From positions 1 to 41,007 of the forward strand of contig CACKVD010000009.1 in the NCBI GenBank assembly GCA_902603555.1: 41,007 bases of DNA. The letters run 5' to 3'. Under the pieces are notes generated by a model, which had not been told where the DNA came from, did no database searches, and saw only the letters and a program-made list of their open reading frames with translations. This document shows, piece after piece, positions 17,891 through 25,996 of this stretch (position 1 is the stretch's first letter; the number at the start of each line of letters is the position of its first letter). This stretch comes from an uncultured Pelagibacteraceae bacterium. GTDB taxonomy: Bacteria > Pseudomonadota > Alphaproteobacteria > Pelagibacterales > Pelagibacteraceae. The translations under genes were made by a program, and so were the position numbers.

Positions 17891-18765
17891 TGAGAAACAC
17901 TTTTTTTGCTCTTATTTAAAAGTGAATAAAACTGTAATAATACTGCAGAAAGAATTATTGCACCCCCAATTAATCCAAAAGTTGAAGGTCTTTCGCTCAC
18001 AAATAGAAAAGCCCATATAGGTCCCAACACAGATTCGGACAACATAATTATTCCAACCATTGCAGAGGGAGTGGTTCGAGCACCAATAGTTATAAATATA
18101 AATCCAAAACCAACTTGAAAAAAACCTGCTAAGAAACCTAAAAAAATATCATGAGGTGATATCATAATTTTAGTTGAAAGTATAAAACCAATTAGACAAG
18201 AACTAACTCCTGCAATAAATTGTGCTGGCACCATATCTACTGATGGATATTTTCTCACTATCATAATTAAAACAGCAAAAGTTATTGGCATAGTAAAAGC
18301 TGCAAGATTTCCAGAAAATTCACCAGGTGATAAAGAATTACCAACCATGACTAAAACTCCAGTCATAGCTAAGACTATAGAAGTTAAAGTGACTGCATTA
18401 ATTTTTTCTTTTAAAAAGATGTATCCAAAGATAGCAAGAAATAAGATTTGAAGAGATATTATAAAATTAGTATTAGCTACAGTAGTATTATACATGGCAA
18501 ATACATAGCCACAAAAACCAAAAGATAATATAATTCCACCTATAAATCCTGGTAAACCAGAATCATAAAAGGCTTTAAAAGTTTTTTTTTTATAACTAAT
18601 TATTAAAAAAGTTAAAACTGTTAGAGAAAAAAATAAAGATCTCCAAAACAAAATTTGCCACAATGTTGCACCTTCAAAAGATTTAACAATTAATCCTCCA
18701 AAGCTTAAACTTAATGCACCTAAAAAGATTAATAATGGGCCAGGAAGGTTTCTTATTATGTTCAT
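17887..18765 (-). CDS. DMT-superfamily (EamA) transporter
   Basis: 292 residues with about ten hydrophobic helices in two repeated halves of five, as in EamA drug/metabolite transporters. The first half starts GPLLIFLGALSLSFGGLIVKSFEGATLWQILFWRS, and the end of the second half holds GIIMLSESVLGPIWAFLFVSERPS, a typical EamA repeat end. It is an inner-membrane protein, with the substrate unknown (the family exports amino acids and metabolites). The start overlaps the pxpC stop by four bases, so it is in the pxpBC operon and could move a related metabolite. The C-terminal tail is short and polar. The stop lies in the -35 of the gcvT promoter. Confidence 0.88.
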   Translation of the reverse strand: MNIIRNLPGPLLIFLGALSLSFGGLIVKSFEGATLWQILFWRSLFFSLTVLTFLIISYKKKTFKAFYDSGLPGFIGGIILSFGFCGYVFAMYNTTVANTNFIISLQILFLAIFGYIFLKEKINAVTLTSIVLAMTGVLVMVGNSLSPGEFSGNLAAFTMPITFAVLIMIVRKYPSVDMVPAQFIAGVSSCLIGFILSTKIMISPHDIFLGFLAGFFQVGFGFIFITIGARTTPSAMVGIIMLSESVLGPIWAFLFVSERPSTFGLIGGAIILSAVLLQFYSLLNKSKKSVSH

Positions 18766-19730
18766 AATATTTGTGAAATTAAGTTTTGTGTTTCCATTTC
18801 ATACAGCTTAAATAAAGTTTCTGCATCTGATAATTCAACTTCCTGAAATTTTATTTTTGAGCCTGGGGATAATTGAACTAATTTGTCATAATCAGCACTA
18901 ATTACAACGCCAATTTTTGGATAGCCTCCAATTGTACCGTGATCTGATAACATGATTATAGGATTGCCATCAGCAGGAACCTGAATGACACCCTTTATTA
19001 ATCCCTCAGATTTAATATTTGTATCGACAATATTTTCAATCTTTTCACCTTCTAATCTCATTCCCATGCGATCTGATAATTTTGAAATTATAAATTCGTT
19101 TTCAAATAATTGTCTTTTACCTTTATCAGAAAAATAATTAAAATTTGTTCCTTTAATAACTCTAATTTTTTCAATTTTTGAATTTAAATAGTCCAATTTT
19201 TTTTTTGATTGATTAATATTTATATTTAAAATTTCAATTTTTTGATCATTGTTTAACTTTTCTCCATGGTTTGATCCAATTTTAGCTTTTGTATTTATAG
19301 AGCAACTTCCCCATTGAAAATTTATATTAAACTTTGCATTAATAGACAGATAACCATATACAGATTTATTTGTTGATAAAATATCTATTTCGTCTCCGTC
19401 TTCAATGAGGTAACTTTCATAACAATTTCCAATTATTTCCTCATTGCCTTTTTTTAATTTAAAATTTACATCACCAGTAATTGCAATATTTATTTTATCA
19501 CCGAAATACCTTAATAAAGGACCTTGGTATGCAAACTCAATAACAGGTGCACTTGATGAGTTTCCAACCAACTTATTTGATATCAAATAATTTCTATTAT
19601 CCATTGCACCACTAAAAGGAATGCCTATAGGATAAAGGTTATCTCTACCCTTATCTTGGAAAGTTGTATTAATTCCTGCTCTAATTACTTTAAAATAATT
19701 TTTACTCATTGTAGTTTTTATATTCATCAA
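18762..19730 (-). CDS. pxpC: 5-oxoprolinase subunit PxpC (KipA family)
   Basis: Homologue of the biotin-dependent-carboxyltransferase-like PxpC/KipA subunit of the bacterial ATP-dependent 5-oxoprolinase, which opens 5-oxoproline to glutamate with PxpA and PxpB. Marks are VIRAGINTTFQDKGRDNLYP, GIPFSGAMDNRNYLISNKLVGN and, near the end, IMLSDHGTIGGYPKIGVV. At 322 residues it has the usual length. The longest frame starts with TTG at 19730, but ATG at 19709 (MSKNYFKVIRAG) is also plausible and reduces the overlap with pxpB from 29 to 8 bases. It lies between pxpB and the DMT transporter in one operon. Confidence 0.9.
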   Translation of the reverse strand: MMNIKTTMSKNYFKVIRAGINTTFQDKGRDNLYPIGIPFSGAMDNRNYLISNKLVGNSSSAPVIEFAYQGPLLRYFGDKINIAITGDVNFKLKKGNEEIIGNCYESYLIEDGDEIDILSTNKSVYGYLSINAKFNINFQWGSCSINTKAKIGSNHGEKLNNDQKIEILNININQSKKKLDYLNSKIEKIRVIKGTNFNYFSDKGKRQLFENEFIISKLSDRMGMRLEGEKIENIVDTNIKSEGLIKGVIQVPADGNPIIMLSDHGTIGGYPKIGVVISADYDKLVQLSPGSKIKFQEVELSDAETLFKLYEMETQNLISQIL

Positions 19731-20376
19731 TGTTTATTCTATTAAAGATAACTGTGTCCCCAGGATTAATTAGGTTTGGTTCTTTCTCTTTATTGCTATT
19801 AAAAATATTAAGGGGCGTATTTCCAATAATATTCCAACCACCTGGGCTTTCAAAGGTATAAATGTTTGCAAATTGTTCAGTCAATCCAACTGATCCTTTT
19901 GGAACTTTAACTCTTGGTGTTTCCAATCTTTTGGCATGCATATTTTTGTCTAAGTCCCCTAGAAAAGGCATTCCAGCAATAAAACCTGTCATATAACAAA
20001 AATATTCTTTTTCAAAAAAAACATCAAAAATTTTTTCTCTATCTAATTTTAATTTTTTTTCCAATCTTTCAATATCTAAAGAATAAGAATTTTCACAACA
20101 AGTTGGTATTTTGATTGTTTTTGTTGATAAATTTTCTTTTTCACTTATCGAAAGATTTTCAACAATTTTTTTAATTTCTTTATAGTTTGTTTTTTTTAAA
20201 TCATAAGAAATAATCAATTTATTATATGAGGGTGTTAAATTGTTAATTTTATCAATATTTTCATTTTTTAAAGTTTTAAAATACTTAATTACTTCAGAGT
20301 TAATTTCTTTATTTACTTCACTCCCAAAATCACAATACAGCGCTGCGTCACCAAGATTTGATATATTTTTTATCAT
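19702..20376 (-). CDS. pxpB: 5-oxoprolinase subunit PxpB (KipI family)
   Basis: 224-residue PxpB/KipI-family protein. The N-terminus ISNLGDAALYCDFG is typical, and the C-terminal cyclophilin-like domain has GFIAGMPFLGDLD, TPRVKVPKGSVGLTEQFANIYTFESPGGWNIIG. The family forms a complex with PxpC; together with PxpA it hydrolyses 5-oxoproline using ATP. It starts at the ATG at 20374-20376, close to the divergent pxpA start. The N-terminal half is more Lys/Asn-rich and less conserved than the C-terminal half. Confidence 0.9.
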   Translation of the reverse strand: MIKNISNLGDAALYCDFGSEVNKEINSEVIKYFKTLKNENIDKINNLTPSYNKLIISYDLKKTNYKEIKKIVENLSISEKENLSTKTIKIPTCCENSYSLDIERLEKKLKLDREKIFDVFFEKEYFCYMTGFIAGMPFLGDLDKNMHAKRLETPRVKVPKGSVGLTEQFANIYTFESPGGWNIIGNTPLNIFNSNKEKEPNLINPGDTVIFNRINIDEYKNYNE

Positions 20377-20397
20377 GCCATGTTATACTTAAGAATT

Positions 20398-21177
20398 ATG
20401 TCAATGGAAATTAATATAAATTGTGATTTAGGAGAAAAATCAAAACTTCACTCCAATAAACATGATCCTGAATTGTTAAAAATTGTTAATTCTGCAAATG
20501 TTGCTTGTGGATTTCATGCTGGTGACAAAGATACAATGTCTGAAGTTATTCAAATATCGAAAGCTAATGGTGTTAGTATAGGTGCTCATCCATCATTTAA
20601 TGATCCAGAAAATTTTGGACGAAAAAGAATTAATTTATCCTCATCTGAAATAAGAAAACTAATAATTGATCAATACGATATTTTACAAAATATTGCATCA
20701 AATTTTGGTGAGTTTGTAAGTCATATCAAGCCACATGGGGCTTTGAATAATATGGCATGTGAGGATTCAGAGCTTGCGAACACTCTAGCAAAGGCTATTA
20801 AAGAAATAAGTCAAGATCTGATCTATTTAGTACCAACAGGATCAAAAATGGAAGAAGAAGCTAAAAAATTAAATATGAAAATAGCTTGTGAAATTTTTGC
20901 AGATAGAAATTATGAGGATGATGGAAATTTAGTTTCCAGAAAAAAACCACATGCTCTAATTACAAATCCAGAGGAAGCAAAAAAACATGTACTAAATATG
21001 GTAAAAAATCAGGCTCTTAATTGTCACAGTGGAAAACAGATACCTTGTGAAATTGATTCAGTATGTATACATGGAGATAATCAAAGTTCTTTGGCTACAG
21101 CCGAATCTATTAAGAAAAACCTGTTAGAAAATGGACTTAAATTGAAAACTTTAAACACAATGAAAAAATTTATTTAA
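20398..21177 (+). CDS. pxpA: 5-oxoprolinase subunit PxpA (LamB/YcsF family)
   Basis: LamB/YcsF-type PxpA, the catalytic TIM-barrel-like subunit of the 5-oxoprolinase. The signature begins right at the start: MEININCDLGEKS, then NSANVACGFHAGDKDTM, GAHPSFNDPENFGR and HIKPHGALNNM, and near the end IDSVCIHGDN. The open frame extends to an ATG at 20380, three bases from the pxpB start, but homologues begin M-x-I-D/N-L/C-N-x-D-L-G, so I prefer ATG at 20398 (preceded by AAGAA) or 20404. It is divergent from pxpBC, and its stop overlaps the following TPR gene by one base. Confidence 0.9.
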   Translation: MSMEININCDLGEKSKLHSNKHDPELLKIVNSANVACGFHAGDKDTMSEVIQISKANGVSIGAHPSFNDPENFGRKRINLSSSEIRKLIIDQYDILQNIASNFGEFVSHIKPHGALNNMACEDSELANTLAKAIKEISQDLIYLVPTGSKMEEEAKKLNMKIACEIFADRNYEDDGNLVSRKKPHALITNPEEAKKHVLNMVKNQALNCHSGKQIPCEIDSVCIHGDNQSSLATAESIKKNLLENGLKLKTLNTMKKFI

Positions 21178-21674
21178 TGATCAAAAAAATTTTAACAGTT
21201 ACTTTTATATATCTTTTTTATTCTGCATATGCCTTTTCTGCTGGAAGTGATGGGGGTGATGGAGGATCCTCAAAAATAAAAACAAATTATGAAAAAGCTA
21301 TTATGTATGTAAAGTCTGCAAAAAAATATGAAAAAAAAGGTAAATTAGAAAAAGCCAAAAAAAAATATGAAAAGGCACAAAAATTATTACTCAAATCAAA
21401 TTCAAAAAAACCTAACAAACCAGATACACTAAACTACTTAGGATTTACAACTAGAAAACTTGGTGATTATGAAAATGGAGAAAAGTATTATTTGCAGGGA
21501 CTAGCCTTGGATCCAAATCATATTGGTATAAACGAATATCTTGGTGAACTTTATGTTACAACAAATAGAATTGATTTAGCAAAAGAAAGATTGGAAGTTT
21601 TAGCTAAATGTAATTGTGAAGAGTATTCTGAATTAAAGCAAATAATTGACGGTACAAAAAAATCCAAATATTAA
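21177..21674 (+). CDS. Exported TPR-repeat protein
   Basis: 165 residues with a signal peptide: MIKK, a hydrophobic core to about residue 20 and a probable cut after SAYAFSA. A Gly/Asp/Ser-rich linker (GSDGGDGGSS) follows, then a Lys-rich helical stretch and at least two TPR-like units (LNYLGFTTRKLGDYENGEKYYLQGLALDPNH and the next repeat, GINEYLGELYVTTNRIDLAKERLEVL). A C-terminal CNCEEYSEL is present. The protein should be periplasmic and a scaffold or binding module; the partner is unknown. It is coupled to pxpA by the TAATG overlap and meets dctM tail-to-tail with a four-base overlap, so it could serve the uptake system next to it. That is inference. Confidence 0.78.
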   Translation: MIKKILTVTFIYLFYSAYAFSAGSDGGDGGSSKIKTNYEKAIMYVKSAKKYEKKGKLEKAKKKYEKAQKLLLKSNSKKPNKPDTLNYLGFTTRKLGDYENGEKYYLQGLALDPNHIGINEYLGELYVTTNRIDLAKERLEVLAKCNCEEYSELKQIIDGTKKSKY

Positions 21675-22981
21675 TTTAGATTTTTAACCATTTGTTCAGG
21701 CATCCATAAAGCTATCTCTGGAAAAATTACTACTAATATGACTGCTAAAATCATTAATAGAAATAATGGAAACGCACTTTTTGCGATAAAGCCCATATCC
21801 CTATTTGCCATTCCTTGAAGTACAAATAAGTTAAATCCTACTGGTGGAGTTATCTGAGCCATTTCAACAACTATAACTAAAAAAATACCAAACCAAATCA
21901 TATCAAACCCTGCTTGACGTATCATCGGCTCTATGACCGCCATTGTTAATACTACAGCAGAAATACCATCTAGAAACATTCCTAAAATAATGTAAAAAAT
22001 CATCAAAACAAAAATTAGAACATAAGGGGAAAGATCCATATTCTGAATCCATGTAGCTAAATTTCTAGGTAAACCAGTAAAACCCATAGCTAAAGATAAA
22101 AATGTAGAGCCTGCTAAGATAAAAGCAATCATACATGATGTTTTGGTAGCTCCTAATAGAGATGATTTAAATGTTTCTAGAGTAAGACTTTTTTGAAAAT
22201 AAGATAAAATTAAAGATCCAACAACTCCAAGTGAAGCTGCTTCTGTTGCTGTTGCTATCCCAGTATAAATTGAGCCAATTACGCCTGAAATCAATATTAT
22301 GACAGGCAAAAGTTGTTTTGATCTTTTTATTTTTTCTAAAAATGAATACTTTTCAGAAATCTTAGGCATTTTTTTCTTATTTACTAAAGACCAAATAATT
22401 ACGTATGACATAAAAATTAATGCAATCATTATCCCAGGAATAATCCCTGCAATAAATAATTTTGCAATAGACTCTTGAACAGCTACGCCATAAATTATCA
22501 AAATTATTGAAGGTGGTATCAACAAACCTAATGTTCCTGAACCAGCCAGACTACCTAATAAAATTTTCTCAGGATATTTTCTTTTTCTTAGTTCTGGAAT
22601 TGACATTTTTCCTACTGTGGCAACTGTAGCGGCTGATGAACCAGATATTGCTGCAAATAAAGCACATCCAACAACATTTACATGAATTAAACCTCCAGGT
22701 AATTTTTGCATCCAAGGAGATAAGCCTTTAAATAAATTTTCAGATAATTTTGTCCTAAATAAAATTTCTCCCATCCAAACAAATAAAGGTAGAGCAGTTA
22801 GAGTCCACGAAGATGATGTTCCCCATATTGTTGTTGCCATTGCATCACCTACAGGTCTAGATGTAAAAAGCATCATTCCAATTGCAGACACTCCTATCAT
22901 ACTCAAGGCTACCCAGACTCCAGACCCTAAAAAAAATAATAAAACACTAATAAAAAAAATGGTTAAAAATATTTCAGGCAT
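21671..22981 (-). CDS. dctM: TRAP transporter large permease subunit (DctM)
   Basis: 436-residue inner-membrane channel subunit of a TRAP transporter, with about 12 hydrophobic segments. Features typical of DctM are WMGEILFRTKLSENLFKGLSPW, a helix with GSSAATVATVGKM, and LLIPPSIILIIYGV. The same motif class recurs near the C-terminus (ITPPVGFNLFVLQGMANRD). It is driven by an ion gradient and works with DctQ and DctP. It directly follows dctQ with no gap. The substrate is set by DctP and is not readable here, but the adjacent pxp genes make 5-oxoproline or a related acid a reasonable guess. Confidence 0.93.
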   Translation of the reverse strand: MPEIFLTIFFISVLLFFLGSGVWVALSMIGVSAIGMMLFTSRPVGDAMATTIWGTSSSWTLTALPLFVWMGEILFRTKLSENLFKGLSPWMQKLPGGLIHVNVVGCALFAAISGSSAATVATVGKMSIPELRKRKYPEKILLGSLAGSGTLGLLIPPSIILIIYGVAVQESIAKLFIAGIIPGIMIALIFMSYVIIWSLVNKKKMPKISEKYSFLEKIKRSKQLLPVIILISGVIGSIYTGIATATEAASLGVVGSLILSYFQKSLTLETFKSSLLGATKTSCMIAFILAGSTFLSLAMGFTGLPRNLATWIQNMDLSPYVLIFVLMIFYIILGMFLDGISAVVLTMAVIEPMIRQAGFDMIWFGIFLVIVVEMAQITPPVGFNLFVLQGMANRDMGFIAKSAFPLFLLMILAVILVVIFPEIALWMPEQMVKNLN

Positions 22982-23464
22982 TTAATCTTTATTTACTGAT
23001 AAGACAAATTGATGCAAAACACTTATGAAGAAAATTGTGGATCCAATAGCTACACTAGTTTGTGGTATCCATATCAAAATTTCATCTGCTCCTTCACTTC
23101 TTTCTTGAAATTTATAAGATATTATTAACATTTTAATAAAGTAAAATGATAAGAAGCCTGAAAAAAAACTAGCTAAACTAAGACACCATATTTCAATGAA
23201 TTTTTTTTTTGTTCCAGACAATTTTTCTAAAAACAAAGTAATTCTTATGTGTCCACCTTCTACAAAAGTATATGCTAAAGCAAAGAATGAAGCTGAAGCC
23301 ATGCAATAACCAGAATATTCTGCTAATCCTCTAATATAAAAACCAAATATTCTTGAAGAAATACCAATAAGAATAAACACTGCTACAAATATTAAAAAAG
23401 CTGCAGCGATATATCCTGAATATTTATATAATTTATTTAAATTCTTATCTAAAGATTTTAACAT
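22982..23464 (-). CDS. dctQ: TRAP transporter small permease subunit (DctQ)
   Basis: 160 residues with four transmembrane helices, the standard DctQ topology. FVEGGHIRITLFLEKL, a conserved loop between helices 2 and 3, is typical of the family. It pairs with DctM to form the membrane part of the TRAP system. Its ATG lies six bases beyond a perfect 13-bp stem-loop located after dctP, so its ribosome-binding region overlaps the hairpin foot and lower translation than dctP is expected. Confidence 0.9.
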   Translation of the reverse strand: MLKSLDKNLNKLYKYSGYIAAAFLIFVAVFILIGISSRIFGFYIRGLAEYSGYCMASASFFALAYTFVEGGHIRITLFLEKLSGTKKKFIEIWCLSLASFFSGFLSFYFIKMLIISYKFQERSEGADEILIWIPQTSVAIGSTIFFISVLHQFVLSVNKD

Positions 23465-23470
23465 AACGAT

Positions 23471-23503
23471 TTAAGGCCACTTATAATTATTAAGTGGCCT
23501 TAA
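23471..23503 (-). terminator. Perfect 13-bp stem-loop between dctP and dctQ
   Basis: TTAAGGCCACTTA (23471-23483) and TAAGTGGCCTTAA (23491-23503) form a perfect stem with a seven-base loop, starting 14 bases after the dctP stop. No U-run follows on the minus strand (the next bases are ATCGTT and then the dctQ ATG), so it looks more like an mRNA-stabilising or attenuating hairpin than a rho-independent terminator. It would protect dctP mRNA and limit dctQM. Confidence 0.7.
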
Positions 23504-23517
23504 TTTAGAGGTTTTAA

Positions 23518-24489
23518 TTATTTGTATGCTGATAAAACAGCGGCTCCTCTTGATCCAGCTTTTTGAGACCATTCTTTAGCCATTGTTGCTCCAACTTTTT
23601 CAAAATGAGATTGTAAAGATGAATTAACTTTACCAACTACCATTCCAGCATTTGCTAAAGCTTTCTTATCAGAAACATTTCCTTGTTTAGACAATTGCCA
23701 ACCTTTTCTCTCAGCTAAAGCTGCTTGTTTCATAACTAGGTCCTGAGTAGCTTTATCTAACTTATTCCAAGAATCTTTGTTAACTATAACCATGTTCTTT
23801 GGAAACCAAGCTGCAATATCATAAAAATATTTAACTCCATTCTCCCAAATCTTAGAGTTTTTCCCAGTTGTTGGTGATGTAATCATACTTTCAACTGCAC
23901 CAGTCGAAAAAGCCTGACTAATCTCGGCAGCTTCAATTTTTGTTGGTGCCATTCCAGTCAATTCAGCAATTCTGATTGTAGCTGAGTTGTAAGCTCTAAA
24001 CTTTAATCCTTTAAGATCTGCTACAGAATTAATTTCTTTTTTGCTGTATAAACCTTGAGCAGGCCACGGAACTGCATATAAAAATACAAGACCTTTAGAG
24101 TCTAAACTTTTAACAATTTCATCTTTAGAAGCTTTATATAAACTTAAAGCATCGCTGTATGATGTTGCTAAAAATGGTTGAGAGTCAATTTCCAATAACG
24201 GATCCTCTTTTCCAAGAGCTGACATAAATCTTTCACCTATTTGAGCTTGACCAGTTCTAACAGCTCTAAAAATTTCTCCTCCTTTAAAAAGTGATCCTCC
24301 AGGATGAGCTACAATTGTTAATTTTCCTCCACTTTTTTCCGTTACATTTTTTGCAAATTCTGTTGCGTTAGCAGAGTGAAAATTACCAGCTCCATAAGCT
24401 AGAGCCATGTCCCACTTTTCTGCGATCGCCACATTAGTAGCTAAAATCAACGAAATTAAAGTACTTAAAAAATATTTAATAAATTTCAT
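23518..24489 (-). CDS. dctP: TRAP transporter substrate-binding protein (DctP)
   Basis: Periplasmic solute-binding protein of 323 residues. Its signal peptide has a basic start, a hydrophobic core and a probable cut after NVAIA near residue 23. The mature protein has the DctP fold marks: GGSLFKGGEIFRAVRTGQAQIG, LKGLKFRAYNSATIRIAELTG (the Arg in KFRAYN is the usual carboxylate-binding residue) and AEISQAFSTGAVESMITSP. It captures an organic acid or amino-acid-like solute for DctQM. A strong Shine-Dalgarno precedes the ATG, while dctQ follows a stem-loop, consistent with excess binding protein as is common in SAR11. The substrate is unknown. Confidence 0.93.
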   Translation of the reverse strand: MKFIKYFLSTLISLILATNVAIAEKWDMALAYGAGNFHSANATEFAKNVTEKSGGKLTIVAHPGGSLFKGGEIFRAVRTGQAQIGERFMSALGKEDPLLEIDSQPFLATSYSDALSLYKASKDEIVKSLDSKGLVFLYAVPWPAQGLYSKKEINSVADLKGLKFRAYNSATIRIAELTGMAPTKIEAAEISQAFSTGAVESMITSPTTGKNSKIWENGVKYFYDIAAWFPKNMVIVNKDSWNKLDKATQDLVMKQAALAERKGWQLSKQGNVSDKKALANAGMVVGKVNSSLQSHFEKVGATMAKEWSQKAGSRGAAVLSAYK

Positions 24490-24492
24490 TAT

Positions 24493-24498
24493 TCCTCC
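24493..24498 (-). promoter_or_regulatory. Strong Shine-Dalgarno of dctP
   Basis: GGAGGA, followed by three bases and the dctP ATG at 24489. It is the most consensus-like ribosome-binding site noticed in this window, where most genes have weak purine runs, so it suggests high translation of the binding protein. Confidence 0.75.
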
Positions 24499-24602
24499 AT
24501 TTCTATTTAGGGTATTTCATAGTGTATCGAAAAATTTATCAATAAAAAAATATTACTACTTTTAATTGAATTATAAGTATTTTCTAATAGTATAACCGAA
24601 CT

Positions 24603-25214
24603 TTGTTAGAAGAAACGCTCATACTTGTTCAGATTATTTTCATAGATATTATCTTGGCTGCAGATAATGCAATAATTATAGGTTTAATTGCATCAAATTT
24701 TGCTCCCAAAAATAGAAAACAAATAATCTTATGGGGTGTTGCTGGTGCCTTGATATTTAAGATCATATTTGCATTATTTGCTACATATTTATTTGAATTT
24801 TACTTCATTAAAATTTTAGGTGGATTACTCTTAATTTGGATAGTTAACGATTTAAGAAAAGATTTATTTGAAATAAAAAAAATTAAATCACCAACTAAGA
24901 AATCAAAAGAGCCATCGTATATTCAAAGTGTATACAAGGTCTTATTTGCTGATATTACAATTAGTTTCGATAACGTTGTCGGTGTTGTTGGTGCTGCTAA
25001 AGGTAATTTTGGTTTTATGATATTTGGTCTTGTGTTATCAGTAATTTTAACAGGTGCAATGGCCACATATCTCGCTAACTATATTCAAAAACATTTATGG
25101 ATAGCATATATTGGTCTAGGTTTTATATTGTTAGTTGCAATTCAATTAGTAATTGGTGGTCTTGCAGATTTAGATATCTTATCAATAAATGAGCAGTTTA
25201 AAAAATATTTTTAA
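24603..25214 (+). CDS. TerC/YjbE-family integral membrane protein
   Basis: 203 residues with about six to seven transmembrane helices. The two acidic motifs of the TerC/YjbE family are visible: DIILAADNAIIIGLIA in the first half and DITISFDNVVGVVGAAKGN in the second. These Asp/Asn residues within helices are thought to bind divalent metal; relatives export manganese or act in membrane metal homeostasis. A basic loop (KKIKSPTKKSKEPS) separates the halves. The start is a TTG at 24603, with no good Shine-Dalgarno and a TATAAC at 24591-24596, so the true start and leader are uncertain. It overlaps panB tail-to-tail by four bases. Confidence 0.85.
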   Translation: MLEETLILVQIIFIDIILAADNAIIIGLIASNFAPKNRKQIILWGVAGALIFKIIFALFATYLFEFYFIKILGGLLLIWIVNDLRKDLFEIKKIKSPTKKSKEPSYIQSVYKVLFADITISFDNVVGVVGAAKGNFGFMIFGLVLSVILTGAMATYLANYIQKHLWIAYIGLGFILLVAIQLVIGGLADLDILSINEQFKKYF

Positions 25215-25987
25215 TAAGAATATTTTTTTGAAGGATACTTTTGTGATCTAACCTCAGATGAAAATTTTTTTAATCCCAAATTAATGTGTTTTTTTATATT
25301 GATAAATTTTTTCACAAATTTTATCTTTGTATTATTCAATCCAATTAAGTCATCAGTTACTAGAACTTGTCCATCGCAATAAGCTGATGATCCTATTCCA
25401 ATAGTTGGTATTTTTAATTTTTCTGTAATTTGTTTAGCTAGTGAAGTTTTAACACATTCTAAAACAATCGAAAATACCCCACAATCTTGTAATAATAAAG
25501 AATCCTTTATTAGTTGTTTTTTTTCTTTGGTGCTTCCCCCTTTGGACTTAAATTTTCCTTTATTAGTTTGAGGTAAAAGACCTAAGTGACCCATTACAGG
25601 AATTTTATTTTTTATTAAAAGTTTAATTTGTCTTATAATTTTTTTTCCACCTTCTAATTTCACTGCATCACATTTGGTCTCTTTAATTATTTTTTTAGCA
25701 TTTTTTAAAGCTGAACTTTTTGATCTGTAAGTATTGTATGGCATATCTACTACCATCAAACTTTTTTTAACTCCAAGTCTAACACTCTTTGAGTGGTCAA
25801 TCATATTTGTTAGAGTAACTTTTTTTGTAGTGTTGTAGTTGTATAAAACTGAACCCAGGGAATCACCAACTAATATTATATCTGCATGTTTGTCAGCTTC
25901 CTCAGCAATATTCTTAGAATATGATGTTAAGCAAATTATCTTAGATTTTTTTTTCATCTTCAGAATTTTTTTGACTTTGCTATTCAT
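25211..25987 (-). CDS. panB: 3-methyl-2-oxobutanoate hydroxymethyltransferase
   Basis: First enzyme of pantothenate synthesis: adds a hydroxymethyl group from methylene-THF to ketoisovalerate. The 258-residue chain has the (beta/alpha)8 family marks ICLTSYSKNIAEEADKHADI, VGDSLGSVLYNY, DMPYNTY, KLEGG, PVMGHLGLLPQ, and SIVLECV with the catalytic Glu, then IPTIGIGSSAYCDGQVLV with DD. The metal-binding Asp and Glu residues are present. The sequence is Lys-rich, more than usual for PanB, which fits the AT bias. It starts 9 bases after guaA on the same strand. Confidence 0.93.
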   Translation of the reverse strand: MNSKVKKILKMKKKSKIICLTSYSKNIAEEADKHADIILVGDSLGSVLYNYNTTKKVTLTNMIDHSKSVRLGVKKSLMVVDMPYNTYRSKSSALKNAKKIIKETKCDAVKLEGGKKIIRQIKLLIKNKIPVMGHLGLLPQTNKGKFKSKGGSTKEKKQLIKDSLLLQDCGVFSIVLECVKTSLAKQITEKLKIPTIGIGSSAYCDGQVLVTDDLIGLNNTKIKFVKKFINIKKHINLGLKKFSSEVRSQKYPSKKYSY

Positions 25988-25996
25988 TACTTTTAA

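Noticed and set aside
17668..18020. Two overlapping plus-strand open frames across the gcvT leader
   Set aside because: They run antisense through the glycine riboswitch and eamA gene end; the RNA structure fully explains the region and the peptides resemble nothing.
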